Below the pieces are notes generated by a model. That model made no database searches and was not told the origin of the DNA. It was given only the letters and a program-made list of their open reading frames with translations. The translations under genes were made by a program, and so were the position numbers. Below, piece after piece: positions 1-5,241 of a stretch of 5,429 bases of DNA (position 1 is its first letter; each line of letters begins with the position of its first letter). The stretch comes from an uncultured Collinsella sp. (GTDB lineage Bacteria; Actinomycetota; Coriobacteriia; Coriobacteriales; Coriobacteriaceae), in contig CAAECW010000078.1 in NCBI GenBank assembly GCA_900754445.1, positions 1 through 5,429 of the forward strand. Direction: 5' to 3'.

Positions 1-205
1 CGGATTCAGATTCGACAAGGGGCGACCATTGTGCAATCGCAAGAAGATGACGGGGCGGAATGTCAATCCTGGTCTAACAGAGCCTAAAAAATAGGGTTCA
101 TAATTTGTGAAGAGCGGGCCTGCTTGTGGAACGTAGGGCGGCTCCGCCGCGGGGTTTCCCGCTGCGAGGCCGCTCGTGAGCAAGCAGTGTCTGTCGCAGG
201 CGTTG
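1..205. other. Left-edge non-coding stretch with small hairpins
   Basis: I see no gene with a credible start and ribosome binding site here. On the plus strand two frames run in from the left edge and stop at 85-87 (TAA) and 92-94 (TAG); either could be the tail of an upstream gene, but neither tail is recognisable. On the minus strand one frame stays open from the edge through the whole stretch without a good start. Two GC-rich hairpins sit at 138-150 (GCGGC, 3-nt loop, GCCGC) and 149-162 (GCGGG, 4-nt loop, CCCGC). A weaker stem at 97-111 (TTCATA/TGTGAA) is followed on the minus strand by six T (complement of 86-91). This last element could be the terminator of the exonuclease gene, but the stem is short and includes a G-U pair. 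Confidence 0.4.
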
Positions 206-1174
206 CTATTTCGCAAACAGGTTCTTGAGGTTGAACTCGGCTTGGACGGTGCGGAGCATGAGATCGGTGTCGTCGAGGCCCAGGTGCTGCTCGTTGGCGT
301 CGGCGGCGAGGGTGCCACGGCGGCGCGCCCAGTTCTCGAGCGCAGCGGGCGCGGACTCGCGGGGGAGCGAGCGCACGTCGGCGTCCAGGCTGCGGCAGAT
401 CTGGCGTGAATCGATGACGATGATCTTGCCTGCGCGGCGTGCCTCGGCGTAACCGTCCAGGTGGATTTTGAACCAGCTGTCCTCGAAGGCGGCATTATGT
501 GCCATATAGGGATACTTCTTCATGAGCTTGAGCAGCTGCTTCTGCAGCTCCTTGTTCTCGCGGAACGGCTTTTTGCCGTCGATGTCGTCCCAGGTGATGT
601 GATGGATGTTCGATAGCGGCACATCCTCGCCGCGGTAGATGTCGGGCAGGCCGCAGTAGTGTGCCTCGGCGTCATGCGGCACGGCGTCGCTGGTGAGATC
701 CATGATCTCCCAGCCCACGTTGATGATGTAGCCGCGCTCGGGCGCGCGACCGGTGGTCTCGATGTCGATGCCCAGCACCGTGCCTTGGATGGGCTTGCGG
801 GCATAGGCCACGCCGAGTGCGTCGCGGTCGCCGCGGATCTCGCGCATGACCGATGCGGCGGTGCGCTTTTGCATCTTGCCGATGGCGGCGCAGGTGTCGG
901 CGTCGGACAGGCCGCGCGAGAGCGTCGCGGGCGTCACGTTGCGCAGGCGCGCCTCGCCAATCTGGTCGCACAGGTCGCGGTTGCGGTCGGCCAGGTCGCG
1001 CACAGTGGCAAAGTCGAAGCCGGGGTCGCCCTCGGCGGTAAAGTACTCGGTCTCGAGCACCTTGAGGGCCTCCTCGCCCTTCTGGCGCTCGGACTCCATG
1101 GCGCCGTGATCGCCATAGATAAACATGGGGATAAACGGCTGGCGCTCATATTCGAGTGCTTGCGAAACGTTCAT
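206..1174 (-). CDS. DnaQ-fold 3'-5' exonuclease family protein
   Basis: The 322-residue protein carries a DEDD-type exonuclease domain in its C-terminal 190 residues. Visible motifs are ExoI G-I-D-I-E-T-T at 135-141 (metal ligands D137, E139), ExoII A-H-N-A-A-F-E-D at 225-232 and ExoIII H-L-G-L-D-D at 297-302. The last has the HxAxxD spacing of the DEDDh (epsilon/RNase T-like) class, with G in place of A. Enzymes of this fold remove nucleotides from 3' ends of DNA or RNA using two metal ions; the substrate here cannot be told. The first ~130 residues are charged, probably helical, and match nothing I recognise. No polymerase or helicase domain is attached, so it is not PolC or DinG. The ATG at 1174 is preceded by AAGGAG with a 6-nt spacer, which supports this start. 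The gene is divergent from the metal exporter; I see no clear promoter of its own. Family placement is firm, function is not. Confidence 0.86.
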   Translation of the reverse strand: MNVSQALEYERQPFIPMFIYGDHGAMESERQKGEEALKVLETEYFTAEGDPGFDFATVRDLADRNRDLCDQIGEARLRNVTPATLSRGLSDADTCAAIGKMQKRTAASVMREIRGDRDALGVAYARKPIQGTVLGIDIETTGRAPERGYIINVGWEIMDLTSDAVPHDAEAHYCGLPDIYRGEDVPLSNIHHITWDDIDGKKPFRENKELQKQLLKLMKKYPYMAHNAAFEDSWFKIHLDGYAEARRAGKIIVIDSRQICRSLDADVRSLPRESAPAALENWARRRGTLAADANEQHLGLDDTDLMLRTVQAEFNLKNLFAK

Positions 1175-1180
1175 AGACTG

Positions 1181-1186
1181 CTCCTT
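1181..1186 (-). promoter_or_regulatory. Ribosome binding site of the exonuclease gene
   Basis: The minus strand reads AAGGAG here, six bases before the ATG at 1174. It is a near-consensus Shine-Dalgarno site and fixes the start. Confidence 0.8.
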
Positions 1187-1234
1187 GGACGGGCCGCGTC
1201 GCGCGGCTCGGGGTTACTGAGTTGTGGCGAGATG

Positions 1235-1256
1235 ATAGTTTACCATGGGCAACTAT
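1235..1256. promoter_or_regulatory. 22-bp interrupted palindrome, candidate operator
   Basis: The sequence is ATAGTT-N2-CCATGG-N2-AACTAT, symmetric about 1245.5, with 9 of 11 base pairs matching. It ends on the first base of the proposed -35 hexamer of the exporter gene and lies 61 bp upstream of the exonuclease start, so a bound dimeric regulator could affect both divergent genes. It does not match a metalloregulator box I can name. The symmetry is visible in the sequence; the operator role is inferred. Confidence 0.45.
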
Positions 1257-1283
1257 TGGCACCGCGCCCGGGACAACTACAAT
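1256..1283 (+). promoter_or_regulatory. Sigma-70-type promoter of the metal exporter
   Basis: A -35 hexamer TTGGCA (1256-1261) and a -10 hexamer TACAAT (1278-1283) are separated by 16 bases, close to the TTGACA-17-TATAAT consensus. Transcription would start near 1290, giving a leader of about 55 bases. A second TACAAT at 1308-1313 has no -35 at a suitable distance. Confidence 0.6.
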
Positions 1284-1285
1284 AC

Positions 1286-1302
1286 CCTAGTTGACCGCTA
1301 GG
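1286..1302. promoter_or_regulatory. Short dyad at the predicted transcription start
   Basis: CCTAG and CTAGG flank a 7-base centre, just downstream of the predicted -10 hexamer. It could be an operator or a small leader hairpin. The arms are only 5 bp, so chance occurrence is possible. Confidence 0.3.
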
Positions 1303-1345
1303 ACTTTTACAATGCTGCCGAAAGACACGAAAGGTTCCATCCGTC

Positions 1346-2440
1346 ATGGATTTACTGATAGATATTCTGCTCGATGCCGGCAAAGACACGCTCTCGCTGG
1401 TGCCGTTCTTGTTGGTGACCTACCTTGCGCTCGAGACGCTCGAGCATGTTGCGGGCGACCGCGTCAACGGCGCCATCAAGCGCGCGGGCGCCGCCGGCCC
1501 CGTGGTTGGCTCGTTGCTGGGCATGGTGCCACAGTGCGGGTTTTCGGCCATGGCGGCGACGCTGTACGCCGGCCGTGTCGTGACGCTGGGCACGCTAGTC
1601 GCCGTGTTCCTCTCGACCTCCGACGAGATGTTGCCGCTGCTGCTTGCCGAGCAGGTTCCCGTGCAGACCATGGCGATGCTTTTGGCTTCGAAGGCGCTGA
1701 TCGCGCTGGTCACGGGCTTTATCGTGGATGCGGCTATCCGCGGGTTGCGCCGCAACGTCCGCGCGCATGCGGCGATTCGTCGCACCGTGCTGGGGACCGC
1801 GGTCAATCCGGCACACGTGAACTGCGCGCACGATGACCACAGCGGTGGCGACATCATTGACGAGGTGGCCGAGGCGGGGGTGAGCGCCGATCACATCCAC
1901 GAGCTGTGCGAGCGCGACCATTGCGGCTGCGACGACGATGAGGACGGCCACGGGCACGACCACAGCCACGGCCACAGCCACGATCACGGTCACGCGGACA
2001 AGCACGAGCAACACCACGACCACAGTCACTCCCACGAGGGCGCGCCCGTTCTGTCGATCATCCGCAGCGCGATCTCGCACACCGTGCAGGTGTCGGTATT
2101 CATTTTCCTAGTGACGTTGATTCTGGTCGCCGTCCTCGAGACCTTTGGCGAGTCCGCAATCGAGCAGTTCCTGCGCGGCAATGAGACGCTCGCCGTCCTG
2201 GGCTCGGCGCTTGTCGGGCTGATTCCCAATTGCTCGGCCAGCGTCGTTATTACGCAGTTGTACCTCGAAGGCGCGCTGCAGCTGGCGCCGATGCTCGCCG
2301 GCACGCTCATTTCCGCCGGCGTGGGCTACCTGGTGCTGTTCCGCACCAACCGCAGCGCTCGCGAAAACGCCGTGTTCCTGGTCATGATGTACGTCATCGG
2401 CGCTGGCTGGGGCCTTATCCTATCCGCCTTCGGCCTCTAA
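1346..2440 (+). CDS. Predicted heavy-metal/manganese exporter with His-rich loop (ArsP_2-type)
   Basis: This 364-residue integral membrane protein has two homologous halves. The first carries G-M-V-P-Q-C-G-F at 59-66 followed by helices ending near S-T-S-D-E (90-94). The second carries G-L-I-P-N-C-S-A at 291-298 followed by a matching glycine-rich helix. The paired P-Q-C/P-N-C motifs and about 8-10 hydrophobic segments fit the family named as putative 10-TM heavy-metal exporter (ArsP_2), also annotated as putative manganese transporter. The halves are joined by a hydrophilic linker (about 135-235) with C160, H162, H165, C188, H192, C193 and C195, then 14 histidines within residues 201-230, a likely cytosolic or periplasmic metal-binding buffer. 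Substrate (Mn, Zn, Ni, arsenic) is not determined by sequence. The ATG at 1346 has an AAAGG site (1330-1334) with an 11-nt spacer, slightly long. It is monocistronic, with its own promoter and terminator. Confidence 0.85.
   Translation: MDLLIDILLDAGKDTLSLVPFLLVTYLALETLEHVAGDRVNGAIKRAGAAGPVVGSLLGMVPQCGFSAMAATLYAGRVVTLGTLVAVFLSTSDEMLPLLLAEQVPVQTMAMLLASKALIALVTGFIVDAAIRGLRRNVRAHAAIRRTVLGTAVNPAHVNCAHDDHSGGDIIDEVAEAGVSADHIHELCERDHCGCDDDEDGHGHDHSHGHSHDHGHADKHEQHHDHSHSHEGAPVLSIIRSAISHTVQVSVFIFLVTLILVAVLETFGESAIEQFLRGNETLAVLGSALVGLIPNCSASVVITQLYLEGALQLAPMLAGTLISAGVGYLVLFRTNRSARENAVFLVMMYVIGAGWGLILSAFGL
1946..2038 (+). repeat. His-rich coding repeat within the exporter linker
   Basis: The DNA is a run of imperfect CAC-rich hexamer units encoding alternating His with Gly, Asp or Ser (residues 201-231). 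It is in frame and confined to the linker between the transporter halves. Such low-complexity tracts commonly vary in length between strains. Confidence 0.75.
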
Positions 2441-2454
2441 GTAGGCCTAAAAAT

Positions 2455-2524
2455 GGACTTCAAATAGCCATGCTCGGCGCCTGCGCAATGCGGCGACGCA
2501 TGGCATTTTGAAGCCCGTTTTTTG
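2455..2524 (+). terminator. Intrinsic terminator of the metal exporter
   Basis: The arms CTTCAAA..GCCATGC (2458-2473) and GCATGGC..TTTGAAG (2498-2513) pair with two internal mismatches, and the loop holds a further CGCC/GGCG stem. The structure is followed by T6 at 2518-2523. It lies 15 bases after the exporter stop codon. The stem is long for a terminator, but the position and the T-tract fit. Confidence 0.75.
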
Positions 2525-2556
2525 TTGAGTCATGGATTCCGAGCGCTCACACCGCT

Positions 2557-2603
2557 CAAAACAAAAAGGTAGATTTCCGGGCATGTCCCGAAAATCTACC
2601 TTG
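2557..2603 (-). terminator. Intrinsic terminator of the hdeD-like/yaiI operon
   Basis: On the minus strand an 11-bp stem (AAGGTAGATTT at 2566-2576 against 2592-2602) continues after one mismatch as four G-C pairs (2578-2581 with 2587-2590), closed by a 5-base loop. It is followed by TTTTTGTTTTG. It begins two bases after the yaiI stop codon. The plus-strand side lacks a T-run, so it acts mainly for minus-strand transcripts. Confidence 0.85.
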
Positions 2604-2604
2604 G

Positions 2605-3087
2605 TTAGCGCAGCAGCTCGGTGAGGTTGCGCTTAAAGCGGGCCCGGTCTTCGCTGGTAAATGCCGCCGGTCCGCGAGTGCGTCCCCCGGCGCGGCGTAC
2701 CTTCTTTTCCTCGTGGCGAATAAACAGTTGCATGTCGATGGTCGCCTTATCGTAGACGCGACCGCGCACGCCGATGGCGGCGGCATCGCGCCCGAGCACC
2801 ATGCTCGCCAAGCCAATGTCCTGCGTCACGACTACGTCGCCCGCCTGCAGGCGTTCGACAATGGCAAAGTCGGCGCTGTCGGCGCCAACGCTCACATCGA
2901 GCGTCGTGACCCAAAAGCCGCGTCGCGCGTACTCGGCATCGCGCGGGTCGTCGCGGCGAATGTGCCGTTCCAGGTTTTGCGTGCTGTTGCCGGCGATAAC
3001 AACGGCGACGCCCGCCCGCCGCGCGCAGTCAATCGACTCGCGCGTGACCGGGCAGGCGTCGGCATCAATAAAGAGCGTTCGCGGCAT
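2605..3087 (-). CDS. yaiI: YaiI/YqxD family protein (UPF0178, DUF188)
   Basis: The 160-residue protein is full length for the UPF0178 family. Diagnostic stretches are F-I-D-A-D-A-C-P-V at 6-14, the V-V-T-Q-D-I-G-L-A block near 85-93, and the C-terminal G-G-R-T-R-G-P..F-T-S-E-D-R-A-R-F signature at about 134-151. The family has a PIN-like fold, and the conserved acidic residues (D8, D10, D89) suggest a metal-dependent nuclease, but no reaction has been established that I know of. Its ATG directly follows the stop codon of the HdeD-like gene (TAG-ATG, no gap), with no strong Shine-Dalgarno site in front, so translation is probably coupled to the upstream gene. A strong terminator follows immediately. 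Family assignment is very secure. Confidence 0.94.
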   Translation of the reverse strand: MPRTLFIDADACPVTRESIDCARRAGVAVVIAGNSTQNLERHIRRDDPRDAEYARRGFWVTTLDVSVGADSADFAIVERLQAGDVVVTQDIGLASMVLGRDAAAIGVRGRVYDKATIDMQLFIRHEEKKVRRAGGRTRGPAAFTSEDRARFKRNLTELLR

Positions 3088-3690
3088 CTAGTGCACCAGT
3101 TTGCCAAATTGAATAGCGCGAACGATCAGCGTTACGCCAAACACCAGCAGCGCGGCGCCGCTAAAGATGACGAGCATCTTGGCCGACCATAGCGGATAGA
3201 TAAACACGAACATGCCGGCGATGATGGAGAGTGCGCCGCTCAGGATAGCGAGGGTGCGGTTGGACGAAAGCTCGGACTCCAGAATGGACATGACACCTTC
3301 GACAATCCAGCCAAAGCCGGCTACGATAACCACCATCGTGGTGAGCGTCGCGGTCGAGAAGGCCTGGTTGCGCAGGATTATGACGCCGCCCAAGATAATG
3401 AGTAGGTTGGAGATGATGCTCGTCACGCGCCAGCCGGTGGGCAGCAGCGGCTCGAAAACAGCGGTAAACAGCCTGATCGCGGCCGTGATCACAAAGTAGA
3501 TGCCCAAGACGGTTGTTAGGAAGACGAGGGACTTAGCGGGCGCAAACAGCAGTGCGATGCCGGCGACGAGCGCCAAGATGCCCGTGATGGCGTAAATCCA
3601 GCGCACGGTCTTGACGGCCTTGCCTGCCATGCTTTTCTCGTTAAATCCAAACGCGCTCGATTGCTTGTCATCGTTCTTAAAGATGCCCAT
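3088..3690 (-). CDS. HdeD-like (DUF308) six-helix membrane protein
   Basis: The 200-residue protein has a short hydrophilic N-terminus (1-29) with several Lys and Asp residues, then six hydrophobic segments at roughly 31-50, 55-77, 90-106, 113-136, 146-165 and 170-192. This fits the DUF308/HdeD family (three repeated helical hairpins), named for the E. coli acid-resistance membrane protein HdeD. The Gly-rich paired helices and the length match; no catalytic motif is visible and the molecular role is unknown. An acid-stress role is only a family-name inference. The ATG at 3690 is preceded by AAAGGAG with a 5-nt spacer. It is the first gene of a two-gene minus-strand operon with yaiI and is divergent from the nitroreductase. 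I see no convincing -35/-10 pair upstream. Confidence 0.88.
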   Translation of the reverse strand: MGIFKNDDKQSSAFGFNEKSMAGKAVKTVRWIYAITGILALVAGIALLFAPAKSLVFLTTVLGIYFVITAAIRLFTAVFEPLLPTGWRVTSIISNLLIILGGVIILRNQAFSTATLTTMVVIVAGFGWIVEGVMSILESELSSNRTLAILSGALSIIAGMFVFIYPLWSAKMLVIFSGAALLVFGVTLIVRAIQFGKLVH

Positions 3691-3924
3691 GATGTCTCCT
3701 TTCCGTGCGGCGTAAGCCGTAGCTCTTGCAACCAGTATCGCCCAAGGGCGCCGTCGCGTGGGGCGGAAAGGGCGAATGGGAGCCTCACCCTCCCGAATTG
3801 TTATCTTTGTTCCCGTTTGGATGCGGGATATTCAACAGGTGTAGAACATTGCAGCTCTGTTCGTTATTGCCTACGTTTTAGGTTAGATTTTCTTAAGAAC
3901 AATTGGCTTTTATTGGGGGGTCCT
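3691..3924. other. Divergent intergenic region between HdeD-like and nitroreductase genes
   Basis: This 234-base gap must hold the promoters of both divergent genes. The right part (about 3795-3915) is AT-rich. I could not find a pair of hexamers at good spacing on either strand. Two symmetric elements are visible: TCCCG-N8-CGGGA at 3811-3828, and the perfect 10-bp palindrome TTCTTAAGAA at 3890-3899, about 26 bases before the nitroreductase ATG. Either might be an operator. An in-frame upstream extension of the nitroreductase through this gap is unlikely to be coding, because it lacks a ribosome binding site and reads unlike the family. Confidence 0.45.
3696..3702 (-). promoter_or_regulatory. 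Ribosome binding site of the HdeD-like gene
   Basis: The minus strand reads AAAGGAG, five bases before the ATG at 3690. It is a strong site that supports the chosen start and probably also drives the coupled yaiI gene. Confidence 0.8.
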
Positions 3925-4596
3925 ATGAACGAAACAGTTCCCGCGGCGCCGGTAAGCGCCGAGTCGATGGCAAAGCAGGGTTGCGAAAAGCTTGGCCTGG
4001 ACACGTTTGACGCGCTGGTCCGCTGCGCCCGCACGTGCCGCCGATTTGACGAGTCCATGCGCGTGCCGCGCGAGTTTTTGCTCGAGCTGGCGGAGTTGGC
4101 GCACCTGGCTCCCTGTGGCGCCAATGCTCAGCGCCTGCGTTTTCATGTGGTGAGCGGTGCCGAGGACTGCGCGCGCGTATTTGATGAGCTCGCGTGGGCC
4201 GGTGCGCTCAAGGATTGGCCGGGCCCTGCCGAGGGCGAGCGCCCGACCGGCTACATCGCGATTCTTGCCGAGCGCGCCGTTCCGGGTAAGCCCGCCGCGC
4301 CCATCACCGAGGTCGACACCGGCATTGCCGCTCAGACGATGATGCTCGCCGCTCGCAGCGCCACGCCCGAGGTGGCGGCATGCATGTTCAAGGCCTTTAC
4401 GCCCCGCGCGATTGACGCCATGGGGCTCGATAACGACAAATACGAGCTCAAGCTGATCATGGCGTTTGGCGTTCCGGCCGAGACACAGGTGATCGATGCG
4501 ATCGATTCCAACCCCGACGGCTCTATCAATTACTGGCGCGATGAGGCGCAGATGCATCACGTGCCCAAGCGTCCGCTTGCCGACGTGCTGCTGTAG
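3925..4596 (+). CDS. Nitroreductase family flavoprotein
   Basis: The 223-residue protein matches the FMN-dependent nitroreductase fold (PF00881). Seen in order: an N-terminal C-A-R-T-C-R-R-F-D motif (34-42), the position of the family's R-x-S-x-R-x-F FMN-phosphate contact; A-P-C-G-A-N-A-Q-R at 62-70, the counterpart of the aPS..N.Q motif; D-T-G-I-A-A-Q-T-M-M-L-A-A at 131-143, the central helix of the dimer core; and a C-terminal Y-W-R-D..H-H-V-P-K-R-P-L at 203-218. Members use NAD(P)H to reduce nitro compounds, quinones or flavins as cytoplasmic homodimers; the natural substrate cannot be predicted. I chose the ATG at 3925 because it follows a G6 run (3915-3920) by four bases and starts just before the conserved domain. 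An in-frame ATG at 3967 is an alternative. The gene is followed after 83 bases by the phosphatase pair, without a terminator in between. Confidence 0.88.
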   Translation: MNETVPAAPVSAESMAKQGCEKLGLDTFDALVRCARTCRRFDESMRVPREFLLELAELAHLAPCGANAQRLRFHVVSGAEDCARVFDELAWAGALKDWPGPAEGERPTGYIAILAERAVPGKPAAPITEVDTGIAAQTMMLAARSATPEVAACMFKAFTPRAIDAMGLDNDKYELKLIMAFGVPAETQVIDAIDSNPDGSINYWRDEAQMHHVPKRPLADVLL

Positions 4597-4631
4597 TTGC
4601 ACGTCGTTGCGGCGCGATCCGGCGGCAAAAC

Positions 4632-4662
4632 CACCACAAAGGTGCCCGTCTCCTTCGTGGTG
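4632..4662. repeat. REP-like palindromic element between nitroreductase and phosphatase genes
   Basis: CACCACAAAGG (4632-4642) and CCTTCGTGGTG (4652-4662) form an 11-bp inverted repeat with a single A-C mismatch, around the 9-base loop 4643-4651. No T-tract follows, so it is a poor terminator. The core (AAAGGTGCCCGTCTCCTT) resembles widespread bacterial palindromes of the AAGGTGCCTGTCCCCTT kind that I associate with REP sequences. That resemblance is from memory and unverified. In the transcript it would form a hairpin ahead of the phosphatase ribosome binding site at 4671-4675. Confidence 0.5.
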
Positions 4663-4679
4663 ATGCGAGGGGAGGGCGT

Positions 4680-5222
4680 GTGGCCGATCTGTATTTGGTG
4701 CGGCATGGGCAGACCGAGCTTAATGTGAAGAACATTTTGCAGGGCTGGCACGATTCGCCGCTTACGGCGCGCGGGCGCGAGCAAGCGCTGGCGACGCGTG
4801 CGGCGTTCGAGGACCGCGGCGTGACCTTTGACCATGTGTATTCGTCTCCGCTGGGGCGGGCGCGGTGTACGGCCGAGCTTATCGTTGGCGAGGCTCGTTC
4901 CATAGAGCTGGTCGATGAACTGCGCGAGTGGCATTTGGGCTCGTTGGAGGGCACATCAAACCGCGAGATGCCGGCGCAACCCTGGGGCGATTATCCGGTT
5001 GTCTTTGGTGGCGAGTCGGAAAGTGAGCTTCGCGCACGTATGGTCGCGGCGCTGTCCCACATCATGGCCCGGCCCCGGCACGACTGCGTGCTGGCCGTCT
5101 CCCACGGCTCAGCCTGCCAGGAGTTTCTTAAGTATGTGACTGACGGGGGAGAGCAGCCCGACAACGGTGCCGTGCTTCATTTTGGCTATTTCGACGGGGC
5201 GTTTTCGCTCTTGGGTTGGTAA
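4680..5222 (+). CDS. Histidine phosphatase family protein (phosphoglycerate mutase-like)
   Basis: The 180-residue protein is a complete small member of the histidine phosphatase superfamily (PF00300). The L-V-R-H-G-Q-T motif at 6-12 supplies the phospho-accepting H9 and R8. R60 lies in S-S-P-L-G-R-A, E83 in L-R-E-W-H-L-G-S-L-E-G is the likely proton donor, and H142 in S-H-G is the second catalytic histidine. All core residues are present, so it should be active. Such enzymes remove phosphate from sugars, cofactors such as alpha-ribazole phosphate, or phosphoglycerate; the length is too short for classical dPGM, so a phosphatase is more likely than a glycolytic mutase. The start is GTG at 4680, preceded by GGAGG (4671-4675) with a 4-nt spacer. 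A GTG lies at 4678 in another frame, so the RBS and the family N-terminus decide the start. A paralogue follows after 19 bases. Confidence 0.93.
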   Translation: MADLYLVRHGQTELNVKNILQGWHDSPLTARGREQALATRAAFEDRGVTFDHVYSSPLGRARCTAELIVGEARSIELVDELREWHLGSLEGTSNREMPAQPWGDYPVVFGGESESELRARMVAALSHIMARPRHDCVLAVSHGSACQEFLKYVTDGGEQPDNGAVLHFGYFDGAFSLLGW

Positions 5223-5228
5223 CAAACG

Positions 5229-5234
5229 AAAGGA
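5229..5234 (+). promoter_or_regulatory. Ribosome binding site of the second phosphatase gene
   Basis: AAAGGA lies seven bases before the ATG at 5242, with a C6 run in the spacer. The 19-base gap after the preceding stop codon contains no promoter or terminator, so the two phosphatase genes are probably co-transcribed. Confidence 0.65.
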
Positions 5235-5241
5235 CCCCCCT

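Noticed and set aside
659..1294. Long plus-strand open frame opposite the exonuclease.
   Set aside because: It is the antisense shadow of a gene with complete catalytic motifs, has no ribosome binding site, and its translation is low-complexity Ala/Val/Gly, as expected in GC-rich DNA.
1175..1345. A yybP-ykoY-type manganese riboswitch in the leader of the exporter.
   Set aside because: Known for some manganese exporters, but the predicted leader is only about 55 bases, and I do not see the conserved paired loops of that class.
1946..2038. Direct repeats in this stretch as a CRISPR array or minisatellite.
   Set aside because: The repetition comes from in-frame His-Gly/His-Asp/His-Ser codons in the exporter linker; there are no spacers.
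3661..3924. N-terminal extension of the nitroreductase to an ATG at 3661.
   Set aside because: The extension overlaps the start of the divergent HdeD-like gene, crosses an AT-rich regulatory gap and adds no family sequence. The ATG at 3925 has a G-rich ribosome binding site.
3910..4602. Long minus-strand open frame opposite the nitroreductase.
   Set aside because: The sense strand encodes a recognisable full-length nitroreductase; the antisense frame has no recognisable domain or ribosome binding site.
3915..5240. GGGGGGTCCT at 3915-3924 and its exact reverse complement AGGACCCCCC at 5231-5240, each just upstream of an ATG, as ends of an invertible segment.
   Set aside because: The match is only 10 bp and does not extend; several such pairs are expected by chance in 5.4 kb. 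No recombinase gene is nearby. The G6/C6 runs are also too short for likely phase variation.
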